Shown piece by piece: positions 34,868 through 44,222 of a stretch of 64,000 nt of DNA; position 1 is the stretch's first letter; each line of letters starts with the position of its first letter. The notes below the pieces were generated by a model that ran no database searches, had not been told where the DNA came from, and saw only the letters and a program-made list of their open reading frames with translations. A program made the position numbers and the translations under genes. The DNA comes from Fimenecus sp045593555 (GTDB lineage Bacteria > Bacillota > Clostridia > Oscillospirales > Acutalibacteraceae): the NCBI GenBank assembly GCA_045593555.1, contig JAZNWU010000027.1, positions 13,813 to 77,812 of the forward strand, written 5' to 3'.

Positions 34868-34966
34868 TTCACCTCATTTTAATAGAATAAATTCAACTCA
34901 GATGCCCCAGATGAAAGTAGGTGAAAACACTCTACGAGTTTACTCAATCACCCGAGTGCACAGAGA
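34868..34966 (-). promoter_or_regulatory. Structured rpsO leader with a switchable anti-Shine-Dalgarno segment
   Basis: In the minus-strand RNA, UUCACCU (34925-34919) is exactly complementary to AGGUGAA (34874-34868), which is the rpsO ribosome-binding region. The same UCACCU can instead pair with GGGUGA upstream (34953-34948), inside a CACUC/GAGUG and GAGU/ACUC hairpin. The two pairings exclude each other. This matches the logic of S15 autoregulatory leaders, which differ in structure between bacterial groups. Confidence 0.55.
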
Positions 34967-34976
34967 TAGCCTTGAT

Positions 34977-35005
34977 AGTATAACACAAGAGTTTCAAAAA
35001 ATCAA
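34977..35005 (-). promoter_or_regulatory. Sigma-A type promoter of rpsO
   Basis: Minus strand TTGATT (35005-35000), 17 bases, TATACT (34982-34977), about 100 bases before the ATG. Confidence 0.7.
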
Positions 35006-35012
35006 GTGTTTT

Positions 35013-37118
35013 TTATCTTAATATTATTCCGCTTTGTTGTGATGCAGTTACATCGGAATTGCGATTGAAATATGCATCATAAACTTCTCTTACATAATTG
35101 CCAAGACCTGATGAGTCCACATTTTCAATAGCAATAACAACTGCGATTTGTGGATTATCGGCAGGAGCATAAGAAATCATAAAACCATTTGTGTATGCAA
35201 CTGTTACGCCATTGACTTTTTTCTTTGCCTGTGCAGTACCTGTTTTTGTGGCAACCTTATATTCACAACCCTTAAAGGCTGCAAGAGAATTTGCCATTGA
35301 AATCATACCTGTTCTCACAGATGCAAAGTTTTCAGCAGATGCATTTACTTTATTAAGTACAACTGGCTCTGCTTCATATATAGTTTCTGAATAATCATAT
35401 GATTTTATACTCTTGATAAAATGAGCCTTGTATCTTGTTCCGCCATTCGCAAGAGTTGCCACATATGAACAAAGCTGAATTGGTGTAAACAAGTTATCTG
35501 ACTGACCGATTGCAGCCTGAACGGTATTACCGGGATACCATATGCCACCTGCAGCCTCACGAGCCTCTTTACTTGCTGCCTGACCTTGTGCTTCTGTAAG
35601 TTCAACACCTGTCTTTTGTCCAAGACCAAACATTGTAAAATATTCATTCAATTTTGCAATACCAAGCTGTCTGCCCACTTCATAGAAATAAGTATTACAA
35701 GAATATGTTATTGCCCTTGTCAGATTCATATAACTATTACCGTGATTACCAACGCCGACACAGTTAAGTGGCAGGTCAGCAAAATAGTTATATTCAAGGT
35801 CACAGAAAAATGCATCTTCTGCTGTTACAATACCCTCTTCAAGACCTGCAAGTCCAACTGCAGGCTTTACAGTAGAACCCGGAGCATAAGTGCTTCGCAA
35901 AGCTCTGTTCCACAATGGTGCAGACTTATCAGTATTGAGTTCAACAATATTTTCCTTATATGTTTCAAGGTTGTATGTCGGATATGTTGCACAGGCAAGA
36001 ACGGAAAAGTCACTTACATCCATTACAACAATACTGCCTGCCGTATCGATGCCTGAATGTTCTTTTGTGCTATTAATTTTTGATGACAGAATCTCCTGTA
36101 CCTGTTTCTGTAAAGGTGCGTTTATTGTAAGAATAACATTATTCCCGTTAACAGGCGCTGTTGTAACCTCTGTTGATTTACTTCCATCAGCGTTTGTAAC
36201 TGTTGTAAGTATTCCGTTTGTACCACGAAGTTCATCTTCCATGGCACTTTCTATACCGAATTTACCAAGTTTATCAGTCATTCCGTATGAACGAAGCTTA
36301 AGCAATGTTTTTTCTTCTTCTGTAAGAGTTTCATCATTGATAGCTTCTTTATATTCTTCATTTTTAGCAGAATATTCTTCCGCACTGATATAGTCATAAT
36401 ATCCGATTATATGTGGTGCAATTTCACCATCATAATATTCTCGATTAGTATCCACACGGACTTCAATACCCTTATAAAATCTGCTTTGTTCTTTAATAAG
36501 GGCAACTATATCAGTAGAAACATCTTCTGCAATAGTATACGGATTATTCTTTGAAAAATCAGCTTTTGTCATTGCAACATATACAGTTGCAAGCATAACA
36601 GCATCTTCTTTTGAAAATTCCTGAAGGTCATAATATTCACATAAAGCATCAAAACAGTTTTTTGCAGTAGCATATGTGTTCAAATTCAGATAATCCTTTG
36701 CAAATAGCTTATTTTTTAATGATGATATACCATCTGTATATTTTAACTGTCCATCTTCAATTACCATGAAATCAGCATAATTATATTCAATTCCATTTTC
36801 TTTGAAAAGTCTTAAAAGAGATAGTAAAATCTCATTTCTTTCTTCTTGTTCTGAAGCTCTTGGAAAATAAGATGCATCAATATAAATTGCATTTGATTGT
36901 GTACTATACACAAGAGCCTGACCACTTGAATCAAGAATCTCGCCTCTTATTGCCTGAATCTGTGTATTAGCAGAAGAATAATAAATATTCTGTGACGAAT
37001 ATTCGTCAGCATCTATAACCTGAATTCTGAAAAGGTCGGCAATAAAAAGTGATATAACAAACAAAACTGCAACTACAAATGCTGTTGCTCTCATTTTAAA
37101 ACTGTATGCTTCTTTCAC
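35013..37118 (-). CDS. mrdA: Penicillin-binding protein 2 (class B, elongation)
   Basis: A 701-residue class B PBP: a short cytoplasmic start, one membrane helix (about 11-31), a dimerisation/pedestal domain and the transpeptidase domain. The active-site motifs are STVK (Ser about 415), SCN (about 473) and KTGT near residue 618. The pedestal carries an insertion of about 100 residues (about 90-200). As the last gene after mreB-mreC-mreD it should cross-link side-wall peptidoglycan in the elongasome. No RodA gene is adjacent. GTG start with AAAGGTGG seven bases before it. Confidence 0.93.
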   Translation of the reverse strand: MKEAYSFKMRATAFVVAVLFVISLFIADLFRIQVIDADEYSSQNIYYSSANTQIQAIRGEILDSSGQALVYSTQSNAIYIDASYFPRASEQEERNEILLSLLRLFKENGIEYNYADFMVIEDGQLKYTDGISSLKNKLFAKDYLNLNTYATAKNCFDALCEYYDLQEFSKEDAVMLATVYVAMTKADFSKNNPYTIAEDVSTDIVALIKEQSRFYKGIEVRVDTNREYYDGEIAPHIIGYYDYISAEEYSAKNEEYKEAINDETLTEEEKTLLKLRSYGMTDKLGKFGIESAMEDELRGTNGILTTVTNADGSKSTEVTTAPVNGNNVILTINAPLQKQVQEILSSKINSTKEHSGIDTAGSIVVMDVSDFSVLACATYPTYNLETYKENIVELNTDKSAPLWNRALRSTYAPGSTVKPAVGLAGLEEGIVTAEDAFFCDLEYNYFADLPLNCVGVGNHGNSYMNLTRAITYSCNTYFYEVGRQLGIAKLNEYFTMFGLGQKTGVELTEAQGQAASKEAREAAGGIWYPGNTVQAAIGQSDNLFTPIQLCSYVATLANGGTRYKAHFIKSIKSYDYSETIYEAEPVVLNKVNASAENFASVRTGMISMANSLAAFKGCEYKVATKTGTAQAKKKVNGVTVAYTNGFMISYAPADNPQIAVVIAIENVDSSGLGNYVREVYDAYFNRNSDVTASQQSGIILR

Positions 37119-37150
37119 CTTATCGCCACCTTTCTTGATTTTTATTTTAA

Positions 37151-37678
37151 TTAATATTCTGTATAGTCAAAAGAGAATTTTCTGTAAATTGTTCTTATGA
37201 GATAATACCATATCGGAGTCAGTATAAATGAATACAGCCCCATAGGAAGATAATACCTTAAAAATATCTGTCCTGCACCGTCAACACCTCTTGCTGAAAT
37301 GAAAAACAATACATATGTGACAAGATAAACAAACATAATACCGGAGCACACTATAAAATAAGTGACGATATTATTGCGTAAGAAAATTCGCAACAACACA
37401 CCACAAATGGCACATGCTACCGTAAGATAAAGTGCAACATATCCGTCTGCAGTAACGGTTACCGTATCCCACAGAATTCCGGCTAAAAGTCCTGCAACAG
37501 CACCAATAATCTCACCTTCAAACATAGCAATACAAACTGCAACAGGGATAATCAAAAGAGGCCTCACCTGTGCAATTTCAGGAAAAATCGGAACTGTATT
37601 CTGCAGAATATGTGCCAGAAAAATTATTAAAGCATACACAAGGTATCGCTTTGTTTTTATTTTAGTCTGAACAGTCAT
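37151..37678 (-). CDS. mreD: Rod-shape-determining membrane protein MreD
   Basis: A 175-residue protein with five to six hydrophobic helices and the MreD layout (FLAHILQNTVPIFPEIAQVRPLLIIPV at the N-terminus, GAVAGLLAGILWDTVT in the middle). MreD sits in the membrane and links MreC and the PBP/RodA synthase to cytoplasmic MreB. It lies between mreC (six-base gap) and PBP2 (32-base gap). Sequence conservation is low in this family, so position in the cluster is important evidence. Confidence 0.88.
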   Translation of the reverse strand: MTVQTKIKTKRYLVYALIIFLAHILQNTVPIFPEIAQVRPLLIIPVAVCIAMFEGEIIGAVAGLLAGILWDTVTVTADGYVALYLTVACAICGVLLRIFLRNNIVTYFIVCSGIMFVYLVTYVLFFISARGVDGAGQIFLRYYLPMGLYSFILTPIWYYLIRTIYRKFSFDYTEY

Positions 37679-37684
37679 AATCTT

Positions 37685-38521
37685 TTATTTTTCCTCGTAA
37701 GCAGTAATTATAAAGCAATCGTGAATTTCCTTTGAGTTAACAACCGGTTCAATAACAGCATATGATGACAGGTCCGTTTCACTTTGCTGAACAGAAGAAA
37801 CCGTACCAATTATCAAATCTTTCGGAAAAATTCCGCCCGTACCTGATGTGCAAACAATTCCACCTTCTGAAATTGCAGTTTTCGTATCAAGTCCTGTGAG
37901 TTTACACTTTTCATCAACAGACAATTCATAAGTAGCAGAAACATACCCTAACTCACCTGTTCTGATTTCATAAGCAGCAATATTTACAGACGGGTCAAAA
38001 ACCGAACGAACAACACAAGATGTTGCACTTACCTCAGTAACTACACCGATAAGATATTCACCTGAAATTACAGCATCATTTACCTTAACATCATCTGCAC
38101 TTCCTCTGTCAAGTGTAAATGAACCAAATATATCTGCTGCATCTCTGCCGATAACTGTCGCATAAGTCCATGTGTAATCAGGATGCTTTTCTCTGACATC
38201 AAGAAATTCTTCATAAGATTCAAGCTTCTTTTTTGTATTTTCATAATCAACTAACTGACTTTGATAATCAGCAACCTGCTGTTCAAGCTCTGCAACTCTT
38301 TCCTGATATGATTTTGATGAAATGAATCCACCTGAAAAATCATCAAATTTTGCAGATAAAGCAGAAGCAGCATCTTGTAAAGGTGTTGTTATTATACCAA
38401 CAACATTCGTGAGTGGTGAAGTTGAACTTGACACAACAGTAGCCAGAACCGTTGCACTTAAAAGAATTACTGCAACAGTTATCAAAACCTTGAATGTTGT
38501 ACTTTTAAAGAAATTGTTCAT
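37685..38521 (-). CDS. mreC: Rod-shape-determining protein MreC
   Basis: A 278-residue bitopic protein: membrane helix at about 10-30, a coiled coil at about 70-108 (QERVAELEQQVADYQSQLVD) and the two beta-barrel domains of MreC with the family stretch VIGRDAADIFGSFTLDRGSADDV and GIFPKDLIIGTVSSV. It scaffolds the elongation PBP outside the membrane. It lies 18 bases after mreB in the same operon; CGGAGAG precedes the ATG. Confidence 0.93.
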   Translation of the reverse strand: MNNFFKSTTFKVLITVAVILLSATVLATVVSSSTSPLTNVVGIITTPLQDAASALSAKFDDFSGGFISSKSYQERVAELEQQVADYQSQLVDYENTKKKLESYEEFLDVREKHPDYTWTYATVIGRDAADIFGSFTLDRGSADDVKVNDAVISGEYLIGVVTEVSATSCVVRSVFDPSVNIAAYEIRTGELGYVSATYELSVDEKCKLTGLDTKTAISEGGIVCTSGTGGIFPKDLIIGTVSSVQQSETDLSSYAVIEPVVNSKEIHDCFIITAYEEK

Positions 38522-38539
38522 TTAAATCTCTCCGAAAAA

Positions 38540-39529
38540 TTAAATGTTACCCTTTTCGAGGCACACACCCATACCTGTTGCAACACAATCCATTGGATAA
38601 GGCGCTATATGAACAGGAATCTTTGTTTCTTGTTCAATGAGCTTGTCCAACTCACGAAGTAATGCACCGCCACCTGTGAGCATAATTCCGTTGTCAACAA
38701 TATCTGACAAGAGTTCCGGTGGTGTCTTTTCAAGAGTAGAACGAATAGCGTCAATAATCTGTGAAACAGGTTCAGAAATAGCTTCACGAACATCCTCTGA
38801 TGTAACTTCGATATTCTTTGGCAAACCATCAACAAGATTTCTGCCACGAACATCCATAGCACCTTCGCCATCATAACTCATTGCAGAACCAATTTTAATT
38901 TTAAGTTCTTCAGCAGTTCTTTCGCCGATAAGAACATTATGCTTTTTACGTATGTATTCGATAATTGCCTCGTCGAAATCATCACCTGCAATACGGCTTG
39001 ACTTTGCAGTAACAATGTCACGATATGAAATAACTGCTACTTCAGTTGTACCGCCACCGATATCAACAATCATACTTCCCACAGCTTCAGTTACAGGAAG
39101 TCCCACACCAATAGCAGCTGCTAAAGGCTTGTGAATAAGAGAAGCATATTTTGCACCTGCATCTCTTGCTGCATCATGAACTGCCTTACGTTCAACCTCT
39201 GTAATACCAGATGGAACACAAATGAGAACTCTTGCTCTGACAAAAGGAGTTTTGTTGATTACCTTTTTAATAAACTCCTTAAGCATATCTGATGTGATTT
39301 CAGAATTGATAATAACACCATCTTTTAATGGTTTTACAGCAGAAATAGAACCGGGTGTCCTGCCTATCATATCCTTTGCCTCATTACCAACTGCAACAAC
39401 TGTTGGTGGATTTGCTTTTTCATTAACTGCAACAACAGATGGCTCACGAAGAACAATGCCTTTTCCTTTAAGATAAACAATTGTGTTTGCAGTACCCAAA
39501 TCAATACCGATATCCTGTGCAAATAGCAT
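38540..39529 (-). CDS. mreB: Actin-like cell-shape protein MreB
   Basis: A 329-residue actin homologue that guides side-wall synthesis. Signatures are the phosphate-1 loop DIGIDLGTANTIVYLKGKG, the phosphate-2 loop MIVDIGGGTTEVAVIS and the adenosine loop GIMLTGGGALLREL. The length and N-terminus fit MreB/Mbl. It is the first gene of mreB-mreC-mreD-PBP2, with a good promoter about 60-90 bases upstream and GGGGAGATG before the ATG. Confidence 0.96.
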   Translation of the reverse strand: MLFAQDIGIDLGTANTIVYLKGKGIVLREPSVVAVNEKANPPTVVAVGNEAKDMIGRTPGSISAVKPLKDGVIINSEITSDMLKEFIKKVINKTPFVRARVLICVPSGITEVERKAVHDAARDAGAKYASLIHKPLAAAIGVGLPVTEAVGSMIVDIGGGTTEVAVISYRDIVTAKSSRIAGDDFDEAIIEYIRKKHNVLIGERTAEELKIKIGSAMSYDGEGAMDVRGRNLVDGLPKNIEVTSEDVREAISEPVSQIIDAIRSTLEKTPPELLSDIVDNGIMLTGGGALLRELDKLIEQETKIPVHIAPYPMDCVATGMGVCLEKGNI

Positions 39530-39590
39530 TTCAACATCTCCCCAAATACAAATATATAATATGAAATTAAAATCAAATATAATCTATTTT

Positions 39591-39619
39591 ATTATAACAA
39601 AAAAGTGGATACTATACAA
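39591..39619 (-). promoter_or_regulatory. Sigma-A type promoter of the mreBCD-PBP2 operon
   Basis: Minus strand TTGTAT (39619-39614), 17 bases, perfect TATAAT (39596-39591), about 62 bases before the mreB ATG. Confidence 0.75.
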
Positions 39620-39659
39620 TACCCACAGAAAAAATTTACACTATATTCAAAGAAAAAAG

Positions 39660-39689
39660 AAAGCGCCCATCCTATTGGACAGACGCTTT
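39660..39689 (-). terminator. Terminator of the 5S rRNA gene
   Basis: On the minus strand AAAGCGTCTGTCC and GGATGGGCGCTTT form 13 pairs (three G-U) around AATA, followed by CTTTTTTCTTTG. The G-U pairs exist only on this strand, which confirms direction. Confidence 0.85.
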
Positions 39690-39696
39690 TTCTTAT

Positions 39697-39811
<115 letters not shown>

Positions 39812-39845
39812 TCACGAAACACTTTATCTCGTGAACGCAAGAGAT

Positions 39846-39874
39846 ATTCTAACAGAACAGTCAACAAAATGCAA
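39846..39874 (-). promoter_or_regulatory. Promoter of the solitary 5S rRNA
   Basis: Minus strand TTGCAT (39874-39869), 17 bases, TAGAAT (39851-39846). Transcription would begin about 28 bases before the mature 5S end. Confidence 0.6.
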
Positions 39875-39968
39875 GTGTTTTTTTCATATTTTTTCATTTT
39901 TTACATTTTGAACAAATATAAAGCTTAAATTTTACTCTAAAAAGTCAATTTAGCACAATATTTATAGT

Positions 39969-39996
39969 AAAAGCAGGACAAAACTGCCCTGCTTTT
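39969..39996 (-). terminator. Terminator of the large acidic membrane protein gene
   Basis: AAAAGCAGG and CCTGCTTTT pair around a ten-base loop, 13 bases after the stop, with a T-rich tail (TTTTACT) on the minus strand. Confidence 0.8.
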
Positions 39997-40008
39997 CTAA
40001 AAAACTCA

Positions 40009-42423
40009 TTATTTAATAGCCTTTGAAACATCTAACATTACATATTCGTATCCTTGATTTGGCTCAACTGCCGAATAAACAATTGTTGTATTGTTAGCAA
40101 ATGCAAGATTTTTGTGCTGAGAGAAATTATCGTCCTCGTATTTTGCATATTTATTGGTCTTCAAATCGAAAATATGCACCTGATAATCTATTGCACTATT
40201 TACAGTTCCCAGGACAACAAGATATCTTCCGTCGTTGCTAATTACCATCATTTCAGGATTAGACATTCCGTAACCTTCAACTGCAACTTCTTCACCTGTT
40301 TTAACATTGTAAAGATTACCGTTGTATTTATCAAGAAGATATTCGTTGTGATAAAGATAACTCGTATTATTGTGAAGTGAGAAAACAACACTTTCTTTAT
40401 CATCTTCTTTTCTAATCACATTAAATCCCGTATCAGTGACCTTAAGATAACTGACAACATCACCATCTGTAAACACAAAGCTACCTGCTACATCTTTTGC
40501 AAAAAGTGACTCCTTTCCATCAGCCTTAAGATAAATATCTTTTTTGTTTGTAGTCACGTCAGATTCTCTTGTCGTGAAGAATGGAATTCTGCCATTTGTT
40601 GATGCATATCCCTCATCAGTGAGAGTTGAATATCCGGTTGAATATATACTGTTATCACTTGTTAAGAATCTTGTTGTTTTGCCTGTCACAAGGTCAACAA
40701 TGTAACTATCAGTCCATATGTTACAGCTCTGTGAAACTGCTTCTGTATTTGAGGTTGCAAGTAATAACGCCTTGCCTTCCTGCTCATATCCTTTTGGAAG
40801 ATTCACAAGTTTAAACACTACCATACTATGGTAATAATTCCCTTGATTTTCTGTTGCACGGAAAACACCTGTACCGAAAAGTTGACTATCCTTCTGAACA
40901 TAATCAACTTTTACAGGTAATTTGTCCTGACCGAGTTCAACCACAGCTTCTACAGTTCCCGTTGGCTGAATTGGAATCATTTTGTTATTATTACACTGAT
41001 AATAAGCAAGCTTATATTCTGATGAATATGCATAGAAAACATTGTCAATATCTGACTGAATAAAATGTCCTGACGCACCTTCACGCTGAATCTGAATTTC
41101 AGAAACCTTTTTGCCTGGTTCTATAACCACACCTGAATTCTGTGTGTTATTATTTCCAAATGGCAGGAATTTGACACAGACAAAAGCAATTGTAAGTAAA
41201 AGTGCAAGAATTATGAGAATAAAAGTCAAATGGTCTTTCATTGTCATCATTGAAACAGTTGATTCTTCATCCTGCTCATTTGTTGACTCTTTTATCTCTT
41301 TTGTTTTCTTTTCCTTTTTCTCTTTTGGTATTTTTTTCTTCTTTTCTTTTTTCTTCTTTTTTGTTTCAGGCTCTTTTGCTTGTTCTACATTTTCCTCTGT
41401 TGTATTTTCCACAACTGTTGCTTCAAAAGGAAGAATCTCTTCAATCGTTTCTTCTTTTAAAACTTTTTTAGACTCGGCAACATCTTCACTTTGTTTAATC
41501 TTTTCTTCATCAGGTACCGAATCTTCAAAAGAAAGAAGTATTTCAAATCCAGGTTTTTCTGTTTTTTCTGCAGTTTCTTCCTGAACATCATTTTCTACAA
41601 CTGGTTTTTCCATCTGCACAGATGCATCTTTTTTATTTAAAAATGCAAATCTTGAAAACTTTCCCTGTTCCGGTTTTTGTTCTTCAATTACAGGTTCATT
41701 TTCACTCGACAGTTCAACGACCGTTTCCTTTACAGGAATTTCTGTTTCTTCTTGAAAATCTTCAATAAAAACAATCTCCTCTTTACCGGAGTCTATTGTT
41801 TTTTCAGTTTTTTCATCAACATCATCCAGCACGATTATAATCTCATCAATTGTTTCTTCAGGGTCTTCAGGTATTTCTATTATTTCACCAACTGTTTTTT
41901 CCTGAATCGCCTGTTCCGCTGACTCTTCATCAACTTCAGACTCTTCTTTCTCAAAAAAATCAGGTTCATCTTCTTTTTTTGAAAAGAATGGAAAGCCTTT
42001 AACTTTCTTTTCTTTTTTAGACTGTTTTTCTTCGACTACTTCGTCTTCTTCTGCATCAGTGACAGACTCATCAAAGTATTCTTCAGTCTGTAGTTTTGGC
42101 TCATCCTTTTCTTCTTTTACGGGCTGAACAATTTCTTCAACTTCTTCAGTTTCATTGTCTTCTATTGGACGATTGTTATAATTGTTCTTCTTTTTCTTAA
42201 AGAAAGAAAAACCTTTAACCAAAGGACTTACTGAACGAGATTCTTCATACTCTTCATCGTATTCTTCAAAATCTTTCTCTTCATCATCCTCATCAAAGGC
42301 TGAAGAAAAATCCACAAAATCAGGTTCTTCTTCCTTTGCAATAGCATGTTTTTGCTTATCTTCGACTACAGAATTTTCGTCTTTATCTATATTTTTATTA
42401 AAAAGGGTTTTTTCGTCTGACAA
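40009..42423 (-). CDS. Large acidic single-pass membrane protein with outer beta-propeller-like domain
   Basis: An 804-residue protein of unrecognised family. Residues 1 to about 350 are very Glu/Asp-rich and probably disordered. A Lys-rich stretch (about 354-372) and a helix at about 399-420 follow, predicting a cytoplasmic N-terminus. The outer 385 residues show repeated beta-strand patterns with a propeller-like look (MVISNDGRYLVVLGTVNS). The acidic tail carries three related short motifs: KGFSFFKKK (about 70), KGFPFFSKK (about 142) and FSRFAFLNKK (about 256). It also has two EPDF segments (EEEPDFVDF, DEPDFFEKE). TTG start with GGAGGTG five bases before it. Confidence 0.75.
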   Translation of the reverse strand: MSDEKTLFNKNIDKDENSVVEDKQKHAIAKEEEPDFVDFSSAFDEDDEEKDFEEYDEEYEESRSVSPLVKGFSFFKKKKNNYNNRPIEDNETEEVEEIVQPVKEEKDEPKLQTEEYFDESVTDAEEDEVVEEKQSKKEKKVKGFPFFSKKEDEPDFFEKEESEVDEESAEQAIQEKTVGEIIEIPEDPEETIDEIIIVLDDVDEKTEKTIDSGKEEIVFIEDFQEETEIPVKETVVELSSENEPVIEEQKPEQGKFSRFAFLNKKDASVQMEKPVVENDVQEETAEKTEKPGFEILLSFEDSVPDEEKIKQSEDVAESKKVLKEETIEEILPFEATVVENTTEENVEQAKEPETKKKKKEKKKKIPKEKKEKKTKEIKESTNEQDEESTVSMMTMKDHLTFILIILALLLTIAFVCVKFLPFGNNNTQNSGVVIEPGKKVSEIQIQREGASGHFIQSDIDNVFYAYSSEYKLAYYQCNNNKMIPIQPTGTVEAVVELGQDKLPVKVDYVQKDSQLFGTGVFRATENQGNYYHSMVVFKLVNLPKGYEQEGKALLLATSNTEAVSQSCNIWTDSYIVDLVTGKTTRFLTSDNSIYSTGYSTLTDEGYASTNGRIPFFTTRESDVTTNKKDIYLKADGKESLFAKDVAGSFVFTDGDVVSYLKVTDTGFNVIRKEDDKESVVFSLHNNTSYLYHNEYLLDKYNGNLYNVKTGEEVAVEGYGMSNPEMMVISNDGRYLVVLGTVNSAIDYQVHIFDLKTNKYAKYEDDNFSQHKNLAFANNTTIVYSAVEPNQGYEYVMLDVSKAIK

Positions 42424-42493
42424 AATAACACCTCCAAAAATCTATACATAATTATTATACAATCTTTCTCATAATAATGCAATAAGAAAAAAT

Positions 42494-42517
42494 GGGGGAT
42501 AGAAATCTCTATCCCCC
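42494..42517 (-). terminator. Terminator of the glycoside-use operon
   Basis: GGGGGATAGA and TCTATCCCCC pair exactly around a four-base loop; the minus-strand tail is ATTTTTTCTT. Confidence 0.9.
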
Positions 42518-42530
42518 TTAAAAAATCTGT

Positions 42531-44141
42531 TTAGTTTTTGTTAAGTGCTGCGAAATTGTCTTTATTTGCGTTGTAAAGCTTTTTGAACACTTCAAAATTC
42601 TTATCGTAAATCGCCTTGTTCTCTTTATTTGGAATGTAAGTGTTTACTGCAGGAATAAGTTTCTTTGCTTCCTGAACACTTGGAATAATACCTGCATTAA
42701 CTGCAATAAGTACTGCCGCACCAACAGCACCAACATTCTGTGGACTTGCAACGGTTTCAACAACTCTGCCTGTACAGTCAGCAAGAATCTGACTTGTAAC
42801 TGCTGAAAGAGCACCACCACCAACAAAACGGATTGTGTTTGATGTCTTGATTTTCTTATCCTGAGTTTCAAGGAACCAACGAAGATGGAAACAAACACCT
42901 TCAACAACAGCTCTGATAAGCTCTGTCTTACCTGTGTCAAGGCTTATGTTGAAGAACATACCTCTTGAATTAGGGTCTTCAAACGGACAGCGATTACCAT
43001 GAAGCCAAGGTGTGAAGATTACTCCGCCACTACCTGCAGGAATTGAATCAACAACAGCCATCATATAATCGTAAAGATTTGTATATACAACTTCCATATC
43101 AGCATTTTTATGTTTAAGGTCGTGCTGTTTATCAAGATAAATATCAATTTCGTCAAGTGCCAAATGATCCTTAACCCATTCAACGCACTTACCTGCAGTT
43201 TCAAGCTCTGCAAAGTAGTTGTAAATACCATCAGCAGCACCAACAACAGCTGCAATCATAGCACTTGCATCAACAATACTCTTATCAGCAACAGTTGAAA
43301 CCCAACCTGATGTACCCTGATAAATATGAGTGTCACCAAGAGCAGTTGCACCTGCACCAACACCGATAAGAGTAGCGTCACCGCCACCACCGAAAACTGC
43401 AATTCCGGGAACAAGGCCTAATTCTTCAGCCTGTTTTGCACGAAGAGTACCGATTTTTTCTGTACAGTCAACAATTTTTGCAAGGTGGTCCATATTAACA
43501 CCAAGCAATTTGCAAATTGTCGGACTCCAACATTTCTTATTAATATCATATAACAAAGCACCGAAAGCAGAGTCTTTTGTCATTACAAACTCGCCTGTCA
43601 TTCTTGCAATAAGATATTCCTTAACGTCAAGCCATTTATGTACTTTCTTAAAGTTTTCAGGCTCGTGAGCCTCTGTCCATTTATATTTCCAGACAGGGTC
43701 CTTAACACTTGCTGCAACAGCACCTGTAATCATAAGTGATGGAAGAAGTTTAATGATATTAGCACCTGCAATCTGTGGTCCATAAGCAATACCTTTTTTA
43801 AGTTCCTCTGTTGCACGTTGGTCCATATAGCTGAATGCACGACGAACATGATTTCCGTCTTTATCAACAAGAACTAAGCCCTGCATCTGTGAACAGAATG
43901 AAATACCATAAACACTTTTAGGGTCAACGCCTGCTTCAGCCATAACTTTTTTTGATGTTGAACACATTGCTGCCCACCATTCGTCAGGGTCCTGTTCTGC
44001 ACCACCGTTAGGCATAATGTAGAGTTTATAGCCCTCACTTGCAGCAGAAATAAGTTCAATGGTCTTTCCTATTTTGAAAAGACAAGTTTTAACACCTGTT
44101 GTACCTATATCAAAGGCAAGAGCATAGATTTCTTTTTCCAT
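42531..44141 (-). CDS. FGGY-family carbohydrate kinase
   Basis: A 536-residue sugar kinase of the xylulokinase/glycerol-kinase superfamily. It shows the N-terminal phosphate loop ALAFDIGTTGVKTCLF, the conserved SFCSQMQGLVLVDKDGN and the C-terminal FGGY signature region (VEGVCFHLRWFLE, IRFVGGGALSAVTSQILADCTG). The lost activity choice (xylulose, gluconate, other) cannot be read from sequence; a xylulokinase-like function fits the GH43 gene nearby. It is the last gene of the cluster. The ATG at 44141 has AAGGAG nine bases before it, better than two start codons upstream. Confidence 0.88.
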   Translation of the reverse strand: MEKEIYALAFDIGTTGVKTCLFKIGKTIELISAASEGYKLYIMPNGGAEQDPDEWWAAMCSTSKKVMAEAGVDPKSVYGISFCSQMQGLVLVDKDGNHVRRAFSYMDQRATEELKKGIAYGPQIAGANIIKLLPSLMITGAVAASVKDPVWKYKWTEAHEPENFKKVHKWLDVKEYLIARMTGEFVMTKDSAFGALLYDINKKCWSPTICKLLGVNMDHLAKIVDCTEKIGTLRAKQAEELGLVPGIAVFGGGGDATLIGVGAGATALGDTHIYQGTSGWVSTVADKSIVDASAMIAAVVGAADGIYNYFAELETAGKCVEWVKDHLALDEIDIYLDKQHDLKHKNADMEVVYTNLYDYMMAVVDSIPAGSGGVIFTPWLHGNRCPFEDPNSRGMFFNISLDTGKTELIRAVVEGVCFHLRWFLETQDKKIKTSNTIRFVGGGALSAVTSQILADCTGRVVETVASPQNVGAVGAAVLIAVNAGIIPSVQEAKKLIPAVNTYIPNKENKAIYDKNFEVFKKLYNANKDNFAALNKN

Positions 44142-44222
44142 TTTCATTTTCTCCTTCAACTTAAAAGTTGTACATACAATAATATTATCATATTAAAGTG
44201 TTTTTGTACAGAATTATTTTAA

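Noticed and set aside
34868..34976. tRNA gene between rpsO and PBP2
   Set aside because: Several short hairpins are present but no cloverleaf, TTCRA loop or acceptor stem; explained as the rpsO leader.
41111..41584. Ser/Phe-rich plus-strand frame
   Set aside because: Antisense of the Glu/Lys-rich tail of the large acidic protein; GAA/AAA codons read backwards give TTC/TTT.
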